46,451 nt of DNA from a virus, in IMG/VR virus record IMGVR_UViG_3300017708_001883, positions 1 through 46,451 of that record. The stretch is one strand, 5' to 3'. A program made the translations under genes and the position numbers. Numbering within the stretch: the first letter of the stretch is position 1; each line of letters opens with the position of its first letter. Below are positions 18,701 through 30,100 of the stretch, piece after piece. Below the pieces are notes generated by a model. The model searched no databases. It saw only the letters and a list, made by a program, of their open reading frames with translations, and was not told the DNA's origin.

Positions 18701-19937
18701 GAGATCCTCCATTAAGAGTACCATCAGTTGTGGTACTCATACGTAATGGATGTCCCGCACCCAGCTGATTAGACGAATCTGTCTGATTGAAAATAATTAA
18801 ATAATTTCTTTTAACCTGTATATTTTCAGGTGCCAGATAATATTGACCAGGAACAAATGCTCCAAATTTTTCAGCGTATTGCCCAAACTCAATATAATAT
18901 ACATTTAAACTTCTAGGATCATCTGAGATAGTTACATTAAATCCATTAGATCCTAGTAAAACGTCTCCATCAGCAAATGTATTAGTTACATTTCTGAGAT
19001 AAAGTCTTGTAATTTGGTTTTGATCATTTCTTACAATTTTAGCAATCTCTCCAGAAGCATTGCCACCAATTTCATCAATTAATCTACCAATCTCAACACT
19101 ACCCAGTGTCTCATCAACATTAGTAACAAAAATTAAAATATTACCATATTCTACCTTTACATTCCATGTAAATTGTTCTAGTCCACCCCAATCAAAAACC
19201 CCATTCGCCAGAGAAAACTCATTGATGACATTTTTTGATTGATGATAATATATTCCCGCTTCAGTTACAGCGTCATATACATTTGCACTTTTTACGTAAT
19301 CATATTTTACACTATCAATAGAAAATCCAACAGGTGTATTCCCATCAGTTCCCCACTCTGGGGTATGAAGTAAGGTGCCGTTTGAAAAAATTCCTGTTAC
19401 TTTATCATTCTGTTCTGGTCTTGTTGAGGGATTGGGTACATCTTTCCCTCCTCTATAAATGAAAGTCTGATCGAATGTTCTATCTAGAATAGCATCAGAA
19501 CCACCTGGTTGCCTCTCTTCTAAGATATATTGAGATGGTTTAGGATGATTATCAGATACAATACTAAGTCGATCTGTAACGCCACTAAAAGTTCCTGCAG
19601 TTGTAGAATTTGGATGACTTTGCCAAATTCTATTGATATTAAAAGAATTAATAACGTTAGGAGTTTCCGATGTGGGAACAATTTGAAGTCTTAATGGATC
19701 GTACCCCTTCCCCCTATCAAGAACTCTGACGTGTATAATTCTTCCAGAATTAGCATCAACAATTGGATACAATAATGCTTCTCGTTCTGGCGTGCCACAA
19801 CCAGTGATAGTTAAACGTGGTGGATCTGCAGGATCATACCCACTTCCACCATTCGTAACTTTTACTGCACGAACACCGAAAACCTCATCGAAGATGGGCT
19901 CGATGACGGCACCAGATCCAGGAACAGTTCTTGCCAT
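15768..19937 (-). CDS. YHYH-domain virion protein with cupredoxin-like domains
   Basis: A 1389-residue accessory tail protein. Residues 20-90 hold 'GGSGY' and 'RGKGY' beta modules. Residues 366-470 form a plastocyanin-like domain with candidate copper ligands His396 ('AGHPLRM'), Cys450, His453 and Met456 ('YYHCAYHRYM'). A YHYH domain begins near 502 ('HSKILGMSFDGYPIYGPYGY') and resumes near 697-750 ('YNGKFGVTPEYPNGTYAYFM'). Between these parts, residues 567-686 form a second cupredoxin-like domain that has lost the ligands. Residues 800-915 carry glycine-rich 'GGGGIGAKA' modules, and the rest is beta-rich. The gene starts 3 bases after the TGA of the 406-aa gene, with AGG upstream, and so shares its late promoter. 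It lies between gp7 and gp8, suggesting a baseplate decoration. Whether copper is bound is untested. Confidence 0.8.
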   Translation of the reverse strand: MARTVPGSGAVIEPIFDEVFGVRAVKVTNGGSGYDPADPPRLTITGCGTPEREALLYPIVDANSGRIIHVRVLDRGKGYDPLRLQIVPTSETPNVINSFNINRIWQSHPNSTTAGTFSGVTDRLSIVSDNHPKPSQYILEERQPGGSDAILDRTFDQTFIYRGGKDVPNPSTRPEQNDKVTGIFSNGTLLHTPEWGTDGNTPVGFSIDSVKYDYVKSANVYDAVTEAGIYYHQSKNVINEFSLANGVFDWGGLEQFTWNVKVEYGNILIFVTNVDETLGSVEIGRLIDEIGGNASGEIAKIVRNDQNQITRLYLRNVTNTFADGDVLLGSNGFNVTISDDPRSLNVYYIEFGQYAEKFGAFVPGQYYLAPENIQVKRNYLIIFNQTDSSNQLGAGHPLRMSTTTDGTLNGGSLYYNSTGSSAAPSTDYENEYQSIFVMNADESNKIYYHCAYHRYMSGYEGDEGYMILSSNTENEEIVNNYYAENYYQSDENDLNTIDKSRHVDGHSKILGMSFDGYPIYGPYGYTTNRTVGRMVSSYRLRTTNELSGGREEVVTASTITYAVTVSAGKYLFDASSVEFLELLRGKTYIFNQDDSTNDNNAILISSTDDGWHGADPSIIGDVANLYSGQGVSYYLDGSEVTYTNYISGFVAASQREVRFEVPVDAPRLLYVFGYSTADLGIRIVQQGYKLGDLTQDYIYDTSVSGATLDEYNGKFGVTPEYPNGTYAYFMAETSSGEPQYPYVIGPKYYGVPLFEGNVVPNISSNFPTETAGDVVLNTDGTVSYIKMTRTGDNYFGSAKSYILGGQGTGAVGTPTVQTVTGLSLLNEGRSYATPPTLIFEGGGGGGAQGAAEIDTLGKLSTVSVVDPGEFYQEPPYILVTGGGGIGAKATAVISQGEITAINVTDPGEGYTSPPNIIFTKLVNLKRKTRSRQAFNSTTNYITGLLKDVEPDDIEIFVQSTDAFPGSGELILNDETISYTGRSRNRFTGLSRGVNFNYDQRVILDPGQNDQTGSSLYKFNVNDRVIRRIENENNKIAKVYDWDPDTRELLVTFEVDELAFIDAGIASTEDAIVQFDAGVANTTGSAALPHIIEVEDGETIVTLTVPISTLQDRKLQDNIGGLDAEGNVIGDGIPDLFNAGTAFENQISLDGGIYSSLYGIEETQGGQNTTLFQVGDNIKDASIPQLFATVVEAGGLSEGVDHTALVYLQLDPNSSNGQNFSLNEVVTGSVSGITGTVVAWDSTTSLLTLSSITPYNTGNVNVGVAGLLYEYSYNSTIVDFIIQDAGTNYSAVPTISIENTGDIQATGTAVMTTANDQISSVTINNGGYGIAQTIDGTYNLHPIITVTNAVGDTTGSGAVIQAILGGENAVGNAGASYRIKGVSYSSSIRS

Positions 19938-19940
19938 TTA

Positions 19941-21161
19941 TCAACCTAAAACGTTAATTGTGCCTTGCATTGAAGCGTGAATAGTACACTGGTAGTACAG
20001 TGTTGTGCTAGGAGAAAGAGTCATTGGAACTGTCCAATATAAAACTCCAGTAGAACTACCAGACTGACCCTCTGTATATGGAGTTCCAGCTAATCCCTGT
20101 GTACTTTGAATTCTGAAGGGGTGAGCACTTCCCGTATTATTATCAAATGCATATGTCATACCTCTCATGACATACAAAGTAGGATCATTCGCTCCCGAAG
20201 GAAATCCAGGTCCATTAAATACATAATCACTACTACCATTAGCACTGACCTCCCACCAAGTCATGGGACTACGAGTTACTATCCAATCACTGCCATTCCA
20301 ATATAAAGAATCACCTTGAGTGATGCCAGAAACATCAGTGTCGGTAAGAGCAGCAAGTGTTGTGGTCAGTGATCCATTAAAATCAACTGTTACCGTATCA
20401 CCAGATACAGAAGTTGTGATGTTAGTTCCACCAGCAATCGTCAATGTATCAGTTTGAGAATTTGCTGTTGTAGATCCCGTGTCACCAGTAATAGTTGCAA
20501 ACAAATTCAATGAAGAAATCCCTGCTAAATCATCACCAGGAACCCAATTTGTACCGTTCCACTTAAGAACTTGATTATTCGTAGGTGCAGCGGTTGTGGT
20601 ATCAACATCACTCAATAAATCGATACTAGAGTATTCTGTCAGTAACTTTGCTCTAGTATCACCAACACCACCTGCAGTGATGTTCATATTGACATATGGA
20701 TTATCATCACCATCTACGGTGAAGAAATATCCAGGATAAGTTGCTGATGCTGGTGCATTACTAACGGCAGTATACTCGTTTACATACTTTACTTGGGTGG
20801 GAAAATCAATTGTTCCACCACCATCAAATATTGATGTGGTACTACCATGAGTTACCCTAAAATCACCACTACCATTTGGATTGACAACGATATTAGCATT
20901 AGAGGAACTAATAATCTCATTACCATTAACATCCAATGAAGATGTTAATGTAGAGAGATCAGAAGGGGCAAAGGAAGATCCATTATATCTTAAAACCTGT
21001 CCTGTTCCTGCATTGCTCAATGACAATTGGGTATCCGAACCATTGCCAATAGCGGTATAAATTTCACTGAAATTATCATTAATTTTATCACCACCAACAC
21101 GGAGTGTATCACCCGTGTTGTCATTTGCGGCACTGCCAATACCAATAATTTGCTTAGACAT
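19941..21161 (-). CDS. Fibre-like protein with C-terminal plastocyanin-like (cupredoxin) domain
   Basis: A 406-residue protein. The N-terminus 'IGSAANDNTGDTLRVGGDKI' plus 'NDNFSEIYTAIG' is a common opening of phage fibre or structural proteins. Two 'QVLKWNGTNWVPGDDL'-type linker repeats follow (residues 55-68, 197-212, and again near 285-295), typical of trimeric fibres. Residues 302-406 form a compact domain: 'MRGMTYAFDNNTGSAHPFRI' and the C-terminal 'YYQCTIHASMQGTINVLG'. The spacing His347 ... Cys392-x2-His395-x2-Met398 is that of a type-1 copper site, as in plastocyanin and pseudoazurin. There is no signal peptide or membrane segment, so it is a virion component and not an electron carrier in the host lumen. 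The late promoter overlaps the stop of the upstream giant gene, 21 bases before this ATG. Confidence 0.82.
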   Translation of the reverse strand: MSKQIIGIGSAANDNTGDTLRVGGDKINDNFSEIYTAIGNGSDTQLSLSNAGTGQVLRYNGSSFAPSDLSTLTSSLDVNGNEIISSSNANIVVNPNGSGDFRVTHGSTTSIFDGGGTIDFPTQVKYVNEYTAVSNAPASATYPGYFFTVDGDDNPYVNMNITAGGVGDTRAKLLTEYSSIDLLSDVDTTTAAPTNNQVLKWNGTNWVPGDDLAGISSLNLFATITGDTGSTTANSQTDTLTIAGGTNITTSVSGDTVTVDFNGSLTTTLAALTDTDVSGITQGDSLYWNGSDWIVTRSPMTWWEVSANGSSDYVFNGPGFPSGANDPTLYVMRGMTYAFDNNTGSAHPFRIQSTQGLAGTPYTEGQSGSSTGVLYWTVPMTLSPSTTLYYQCTIHASMQGTINVLG

Positions 21162-21181
21162 TACTTACTGGAATTTTTAGT

Positions 21182-21189
21182 TATTTATG
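21182..21189 (-). promoter_or_regulatory. T4-type late promoter box overlapping the gp7-like stop codon
   Basis: The minus strand reads CATAAATA, in which the TAA stop of the giant gp7-like gene is the TAA of the box. The ATG of the 406-aa gene is 21 bases downstream, leaving a leader of about 15 bases. Confidence 0.7.
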
Positions 21190-24100
21190 CAAGTATCTCG
21201 GGATCAATTAACTCCTCACCGTAATCGGCAAGGTTTGGTGCAGTCCAATCATCAGGTACGGATGTTTCAACATCAATTCCAGGATTTTCATATCCAGAAC
21301 CAGCATTATTGAGTTCAACACCAGCAACACCAACCAAAGCACGAATATTCGCGTCAAAACCAGAGATAGAATCAACACGAACTATTGGTCTAGATGTATA
21401 TCCAGAACCTCCTGATGTTACTGAAACTCTATCAATAAATCCAGAAACAAGATTTGATTGTCCGATGGCATTCTGCCCAAATACAGATCCCAAATAATCA
21501 AATGTAATTAATGAATTGGAAGATTCAATAACTGCGACTTCGCGATCCTCAGTTTCACCTTGAATATCAATAAAATCACCAGGTTCAATGGGAGGAACAA
21601 CTTCAGCAGCATCAACGTCTGCTTCAGAACCAACGTAAGAGAATGCGACAAAGGTCGATCCCACGCGAGGAATTTCAGAGAAGATAATTCTAGAACCAAC
21701 GATTTCAAAACCAATTCCAGGTTCCTGAATAACACCGTTGAGAGAAACGATGATATTGTTCTCAGGTCTAATCACACTAGATTGGACACCTTCTGTCAGC
21801 GTGAGCGAGTAGAAAACCTCGTTACGCTTAAGGTTGAAGGACTGACGTAAGGAGTCAAACTCGAAGGAGATATCATCCAGTTGTCTAAGTTTACCGACGT
21901 AGAACCCAGTGAAAGAAGCTCCAAGTTCAGGTGCCTCGGTAAATTGAATTTGATTGGAGAACGCTGTAAATGCGTTTGTTGCACCAGGAGGTTGCAGGAT
22001 ACCATTAACAAAGATGAGCAGGTGACCATCGGGATCTGGGAGGTACTGAGTGCCATTCTCAATACTGAGTTTGAAGTTGGTTTGAGTTCCATCAAATCCT
22101 CTGAAAGAACGCTTAACTCTTGCCTTCAGTTCTTCAATCTCAACAACAATTGATCTATAGTTGTTGACACTCTTAATAGAATCTTGTTTGGTAAAGTTTC
22201 CAACAACTTCAGTTAGATAAAGTCTTTGAAGCAATCCAACAGTCTTAATATCTTGAATTCTAGCAGAACCAGCACCAGCAACTTCTAATTTAGTTGTGAC
22301 TGTGGCAATACCAGCAATATCAAGTCCATCGGATAGTCCGAAATCACCAATAATATCACCACCAGAGAATGTGTCTTCAACTTCAGATACGTAGATAAAG
22401 TTATTATCTAAATCAACATCTGTGATATAACCATATACACTAGTGAGTTTTGTACCACCAACAATCTTATAAATCTTATTTCCAACGGTGAATACATTTG
22501 CATCTCCAGAATTAATGGTGATACCGTACTTGACATGACCTTCAGATGCAATTCTTTGACCAACAGAAGCGTCAAAACCAGCAAACTTATCAACATCAAG
22601 ATATTGTTGAGAAGAAGCAGGATAGACAACTGAGGTGCTCTCAAAAGATCCTTCTAAGCTTTCAGTATCTACAGTCAACTTACCACCAGTATTATCTGTT
22701 ACAGAAGCAACTGTTTTGATGAAACTTGTGGGACTTGCTGATGCAGTGCTGGTATAACCAATGAAAGGAATATCCTCTTCAAATTCACCCTGAAGATCAA
22801 TGATGTGAATTCTATCTTCAATAGCAGAAATTTGTGCAGTTGTAGAATTAGTAGCACCAACAAGAGTGTCAGTGATCACCCAAGGACCTGCGGTTATTTC
22901 AACATCGATATACTTAGCATTTTCATCTTCATAGAAACCATAAACCTTACCAGTAACCGAAGGAGCACCTTGTTTAGCGACAACTTCATTCATAGTGAAA
23001 GGTCCATCGGTAATATCACCATCAATAGTAAAACGTTGATATACTTTTACAATCTTACCTTCGTTTACAGAAACGCTTTCAATTTCAGCATATGCATCAG
23101 AGAAGTTACCGTAGATATAATCTGAGTTGAATACTCTAGAACTAATACCTACAGGGATATCTCTTGTTCCATATGTTTTAGTTTCTAACGTAATACCATT
23201 TGTTGTAGTAAACGTTCTATAGTGAGAATCTACTGCTAGTTGCTGTTCAATAATATTCAATCCATATCGGACAAGTGCTGCATAACTGTTTGCCGTATAA
23301 TTAGAAGCGGCTGCAGTATCATAATATCCATAGAAACTAGAAGTCAGAGAGGGACTATCAAGATCATTAGACAGAGCCTGGACCATAAATTGTCTTAATC
23401 TCTTAACTGCGAAAGTTTTGATATTATATTCGATATCAGAGTAGAAAACTTGTCCACCAACAGCACTGTAAGGATCAAGACCACCAGAATTAAGTTTAAT
23501 ACCCCAAGCATAATATCCATCTGTTCCATTACCTGTGAAGGACGATCCATTATTGGCAAAAATGCTACCTCTAAGAGTAGAGAAACCATATCCAAAACTT
23601 ATAGTAATGTATGCTCTAAACCATTCGTTACCAACAGGAACAGATCCATACTCATCAACTGTAATACCAGTACCCGCTACTCCTTGAGTGAAGATACTAC
23701 CAGCAGTGCCGTCAGTAAGGTTTAAGTTAAATAATACTCTACCTTCATTGCTACCAGGATCTAATGTGGCACGAAGTTGTATAGAAGTAATTTCATCTTT
23801 TTTGAAGAACCCAGAGAATGTATATGTTTGCAGAGACCCAGTAGGAGCACCAGTATCAAACGTCTCGCTTCCACTATCAAATTTAACTGTTCCAGAGTCT
23901 AATGTTTCGTATGCGGTCAACGAATAAGACCTGAAGATATTATGATCTCCACTTGAAGAATCAACTACAATTTTTTCTGCTGTAACTGTTTCATCTGGAG
24001 CAGGTGCTTGATTATCCAAGACACTAGTCCTAGTAGTAGACCAATTGACCCCTAATGCCTCTGGATTAGTCCAGAGATTAGTTCCAGCAATTTGACCCTG

Positions 24101-27100
24101 AATATTTGATGTAATACCTCTTGCAGTGGTCAAAATCTGAACATTTGAGGGGTTGGTAAACCAGTCAAAGGAAGAACTTACTCCACCAGAACTACTGAAT
24201 GCACTTGTTGCTGAAGCAGCAGCATTTCCGAAAGCAGTAACAGCAAAACCAACATTGCTATTATCTGTGATTGGATTGTCACCTTGGCAAGAAAGGAATA
24301 CTGTATTAGGAACATCATTGGCATCGAAAGGAATAGATGGTCTCACGAAGTTGTTAGTGTATACTGCCGTACCCTTCACAATTCTCAGATTAGAAATGAA
24401 ACCATCTGCATAGATATTTCCGCTCAAATTATTGCGACCAACCAAAAGGGTCATACTGCTATAGTAAGTTGCCCATCTTGCAGTTCCCTGCTCAACACCA
24501 TCAAGATACATCTTAGTCTGATTATACCCTGTTCCAGTTCTAACCAATGCAACATGATACCATCTATTAGCGGAAATTGAAGTATTGAAGTTCATGAAGG
24601 ATGAACCATTTCCACCCCAAAAACCAATATTTCCAGAACTAAAGTACCAGTTAAAGTTATCATTAGTAGAACCAGTGATTTGGAAGTTAGTATTATTACC
24701 GTTCCAATAAACCCATGCTTCAACAGTGATTGCATTACTACCGAAAGCAAAATCAGTATTACTGAAACCAGTCCGTAAGTAATCACCACTGCCATCAAAA
24801 GCAACTGATCCAGTTCCACCACCAGTGATAGTAGCAGTACCACCATTTGCACCTGTGAGCGTATCGCCAGCATCCCAAGCAGTGCCAGTGAATGCACCAA
24901 CATAAAGAATAGAATTTACAGTATTGTATTCAAGAACTGTTGCTGTTCCCGTTCCACTAGAAGTTACAACTTCACCAACTGTAAACGTGCCAGTTATATT
25001 TCTAAGAGAAACATTATATGCCGATTGGGTTGTAGAAGTATCAGTAGTGATAATATCATGAACAACGCTATCAGTTAATTCGTTGAGGAAGGGTTCGTAT
25101 ACCCAAGCATTAGAACCAAACTGAGCATTGATCTCACCTCTGATTTCTTCTCTATAATAATTTGCGTTAAACGCGATATTCTTAGTAGCACTTCTAGCAG
25201 CAGTAGAACCAGGAGATAATGTGCTTAAAATAAGATCAATCAAGGTGTTGTATCGAGTTACAACATTTTGAATATTAGAAGGAGTTTCACTGTCTCTGTA
25301 AGAAGCATTTGCACTAAATCTTAATGCATATTGATCTCCAGTAACAGATGTTCCTTGAGTATAGATATTATTTTCAATAGCAAGTTCACCAAACTCTTTC
25401 AGTTTTTCAACAGAAAAGAGGAATGGGAGTAATTCATCTTCAATAGTTAAGATTGCTAAGGAAGAATTCAAATATGCATCAATTTCAGTAAGTATACTAT
25501 TAGTACCACCAGTTTGCAAGTCAGAAATTGCAGCAATTAGGAATTTCTCCATATATGATGCATAATTTGAAGCATTGATAGTATATGCACTATATTGAAC
25601 ATTCTGAAGAATATATGTCAAATATTCGTTGGTAACACCATTGACTTCTGATGTGATAGCATCTCTATTGAAATATAGTCTATCAGCAGCAATATTATAA
25701 TCACTATCGGTTGGTGCGATGATATCGTTAAATGTATCAATAAGATTATCAATTGCAGTTTGAACATCAGCACATCCACCAGCATCATTAGTAATACCCC
25801 AATCACCAACAATGATATTGTCAGTATTGTCATAAGTAAGATCGCCATTGATTGCCTGCTTCATGTAATTGCCGAGGCGTGTATGAGCATAAGCAGACTG
25901 CCATACTTGAAGTCTAATATGGAGCAACTCTTGATTTGAACCTAAGTAGAACTTGGCAGTCTGAACTGTGTTTAAGTTACCGCCATAGCGAATATCCTTA
26001 ATTAATTCAGCAAGAATTAACGTAAGATCAGTCTTACAACGCTCAATACCATCATCAGATACACCATTTTCATTTCTTGGCATATCTTGATAAAGATCAG
26101 GATATCTTTGAAGAAGATCGTAAGAAGTTTTGTCAATGATAACAGCAGAGTTCGCCTCAATCAAATTCGCAGCATCATAGAATCTATCTCTACTCGAAGC
26201 ATCAACTCTATTTGAATACAGAACGTCTGTACTACCATCATGATATGTCGAAGCAAAAGATCTTTCAACATATGCATCGATAGTTCCACCAATGAATTCA
26301 TAAACAGGTTCGACCTTGGTTACTGTTCCTAAATGATCACCATCAACTGTTGCACTAGGAGAATTTGCTTCCGACAATGTATCAGTAAGAAGGTCGATCA
26401 AGTTATTAATTGTGGTATAAACATCAGCACAGTTACTGAGACTTGCTGAACCATTTTCGTAAATGTTAGTTGGATCTGTATTCAGGGTTTGAGTTAGTCC
26501 ATGATCACCTTGAATAGTCCAAGTAACATTAGTGATGATATATTGAAGCATCTCATCAACTTTATTATATGCCCAAATTGTTTCTGCAATTTCAGTTTCA
26601 ACATGATTGAGAGTTACTGGATTTACAGTTCTATCAACATAAAGTGCAGATGAATCCCACATGTGATTATTAGAACCATTGTGGAGGTCTTCAATAATAG
26701 AGTCTAGAATATCACGAATATCATCCTCACAATTCACATTACCACCAGGAATAGTTAAAGAAGGATACTGCTGAAGAAGTAGATAAACAGTTTCTTTAGC
26801 GATAAAGTCTTTGTTCAGTCTGATAGATTCTGCTGCATTATAAACTCTATGAGAGTTGCCAGTAAATCCAACAGGAGCACCAGAAACTCTAGAGGTTGCT
26901 AGGATAGCGTCATTATGGAACTCTTCACCATTGGTGAGAGATTCGACACCAGACCAATCTTCTGTATAAGTCTGAGCATCAGCACCATCAAAATGGAGGA
27001 GAAGTTTAGTATTGGCATCACCTTGGAATATGCCATTACGTGGTGTAAACACTGCGGTATAACGAGCAGTATTAGAAACTCGGACTTCATCGATATGACC

Positions 27101-30100
27101 ATTAAAATTATCTCCATCTGCTTCATTAGCACCAATGTTAATTGGTTGAGATGAACCATAATTATTAGTATCAGTATAATCAGTTCCAATTTGAGCACCA
27201 TCAAGGAACAATCTAGTTGTTGTGCCACTCTTAGCAACCGCAACATGATACCAAGTATCAACCACTAATGTACCACCAGTAATATGATCACTAGTAGCAG
27301 ACCCATAACGAAGTTCGGCACCTTCTAAGTAAATCTTAGGAGTAGTATCACTAGAATTTGAACGCAAATCAATGATGTATTGAGTTCCTGTAACTGATGT
27401 TGGACGAATCCAACACTCAAGTGTAAATGCATTCGTTCCAAATCCAAATTCAGTGGATCCAGCAAGAGAAACATGATCACCAGTGCCATCGAGTAACAGA
27501 GAAGAACTACTAAATTTCTTCTGTGCAGTATCTAATTGTGCATCAGCATTAAAGACTGCTGTATGATAATCTTGACCAGAATTTTTAACCCTACCAATCT
27601 TACCAAGATAAATTGTAGATCTTGCTTGATTATACCCAATAACTTCTGCTTTAGTATCTCTCGTCTTAATTACTTGACCAGCTGCAAAGAAACCTGTTCC
27701 TTGCTTTTGATCAAAAGTAAGTTTTCTGACGGTAATATCTTCTACAGGTAGGAATTCTGCAGTATTATTACCATATTCAATCTGATAATTACGAATATAC
27801 TCATCTTCCAGTAAAGGACCATTAGTTAAATTATCATAAGGAAGTACCAGATTACTGATAGGTTCTGTAGAGGGGAACTTAGAATCATATGCTAAGCTAT
27901 TGTCATCAAAATCGACAATAGATACCTGAGATTTAGAAATATCATCAAGAATGACATTGGGATATGTAGTGGAGGCAATTCTATTGAACAACAAACCAAA
28001 GAATGTAGATCCTTCGGAAATATTAACCTGACCGATGAATTCCTCAGTAACAGGATCTTGATATGTTGCGGTAGAGCTAACACGAGCAACTACCCCAGAT
28101 TGAGCACCAATGATAACATCATCAAGTTGAATATCAAATAGACCAGGAGTAGATTGATACGTTCCAGCAGTCTTACTAAGAGTTAATGTATTTGTAACTT
28201 GAATTTGAGTTCCATAAAGAGGAATGTTCTCTTGCTGAGGTACAATTGCTGTTTGTGACTGTCCTCTAGTGATTGTAAGGATAGTAGAATTTGTTCCTGT
28301 AGTTACAGTATTAACAAGGAAGATTTCAGAACCAAATTGATAGTTTTGACCAGCAACAAAAGTATCTGCAGGAACAGCAGCAGGGGCATTTGTAGTAGAT
28401 CCTACTGTAATAATCTCAACAGAAGTTGTGGCAGCACCGATGGAGTATCTAAGTTTGCCTAAAGGAGTTTCCTGCCCTCTTTCAAGGTTAATTTGCTCAA
28501 CGATTGCAGTATCATTGTCAAAATTAGTAATCTGCTCACCAAAGATGAACAAACCAAGATTATCTACACTAACTTGAGAATCATAAGTCGCAGCAAATCC
28601 TGTAGCACCAACAGTTACAAGTTCATTTGCAACAAATGCACCCTGGGTGATGAAACCTGAAATTGTTTGACCAGCAACTTTAGTTACCGTAAGGCGAGTA
28701 TTGCTAGTTGTACCAACCAACACATTACCAGCAGTAGGGAAGATACCGCTATTATTTGATACAGTTACAGTAATTGTATCAATCTGCTCAATAGTGATAT
28801 TTACATATTTTACACTAGCGGGAGGAGAAGGTGGTTCAGAGAAAACAATGGAGTCTCCTTGAAGTTCAAAAGAAGTATTAGGAGTTTGAACAACACCATT
28901 GAGAATAACCATCAATTGATCAGCACTCGCAACAACATTGTTACCACCAACTGTAATTGGGAACGAAATACGTTCTCCATCAAAGAGAGTTGAAATGTCA
29001 TCAAGACGCTGAACAACTGAAGTCAAGATGTTCTCTGAAGAAGTAAGTCTCTTTTGACGGAAAAGAACTTCGGTGTTATTGAATTCAGAATAAATGGGTT
29101 CAACTAATGCAAAACTTTGAATATTTGGTACAGTTGCTTCTCTTGCCAGTTCGACCGACTTAGTTAACTCAAAGAATGTTTGCTTGTTAGGAATTTGTCC
29201 ATATTCACCAAGACTTAATTCACCAAATACCTTAAAGGATGCAGGGTGAACATTTCTAAGAAGAAGTTCCTTCCACTCATTGATGGACACAGAAGAATTG
29301 ACTGCATAAGAGAAATCTTGATAATAATAGGAATCTTGTACTCTTTGGATGATTTCAGAAGGTTTGCCTACATCATCAATAAACTGACCTGTCGTATTAG
29401 TAATAGAACCAATCTCAAGAACACCTTTAGCAACATTAAGATCACTAATAGTACCAGAAGATTTAGAAATAACACCAGTGACTTGTTGACCTTCGATAAA
29501 TTCTCCAGTGTAATCAACAATCTTAAGAACTCTGGGTCCAATTTGCCAACCATTATTAGTGGACACATAACCAGTTGCGGTTGCAGTATCTAAAGCATCG
29601 CCTTGATAAACAAGTTCACCCTCTAAGAAGGTAGATGTAATAACATTAGCAGTTGCTGCACCACCAAAAGATTCTGTCAGTACAGATTGGCGACCAGTAC
29701 CAGCGTTTACAAACGTAATCGCATCACCAAGTTCTGCGTTAGCAGCGGTAATTGCCAACTTCATTTGATCAGGTTCAAGAGAGTTTGCAGTACCTGCAAT
29801 TGCAAAATATGTTGTAGAGGAGTTTAGTCTACCAAGAGCACCAGATGATAGAGGGAAGTCAGCACCGTCTCCAGTATCAGTAACAATAAGAGATACTTGA
29901 GAACCATTAGGAATACCATGTGGGAATGCAAACTGAAGCAGACCCAAATCGAGGTTAATAACATAGTTAAAGGAAGATCTCAGAGAAACTATAGGAGTAG
30001 AAGAATATCCAGATCCAGGATCTTTTACAATAATTTGATCCAATCGACCATTTCTAATAGTAGATTCTGCAATAGCGCCAGAACCGCCACCACCAGTGAT

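Noticed and set aside
25030-26870. Tape-measure-like interpretation of the helical segment in the giant protein
   Set aside because: The helical part is only about 600 of 6167 residues and the protein has gp7-like elements. A tape measure would be helical through most of its length and lie among the tail-tube genes.
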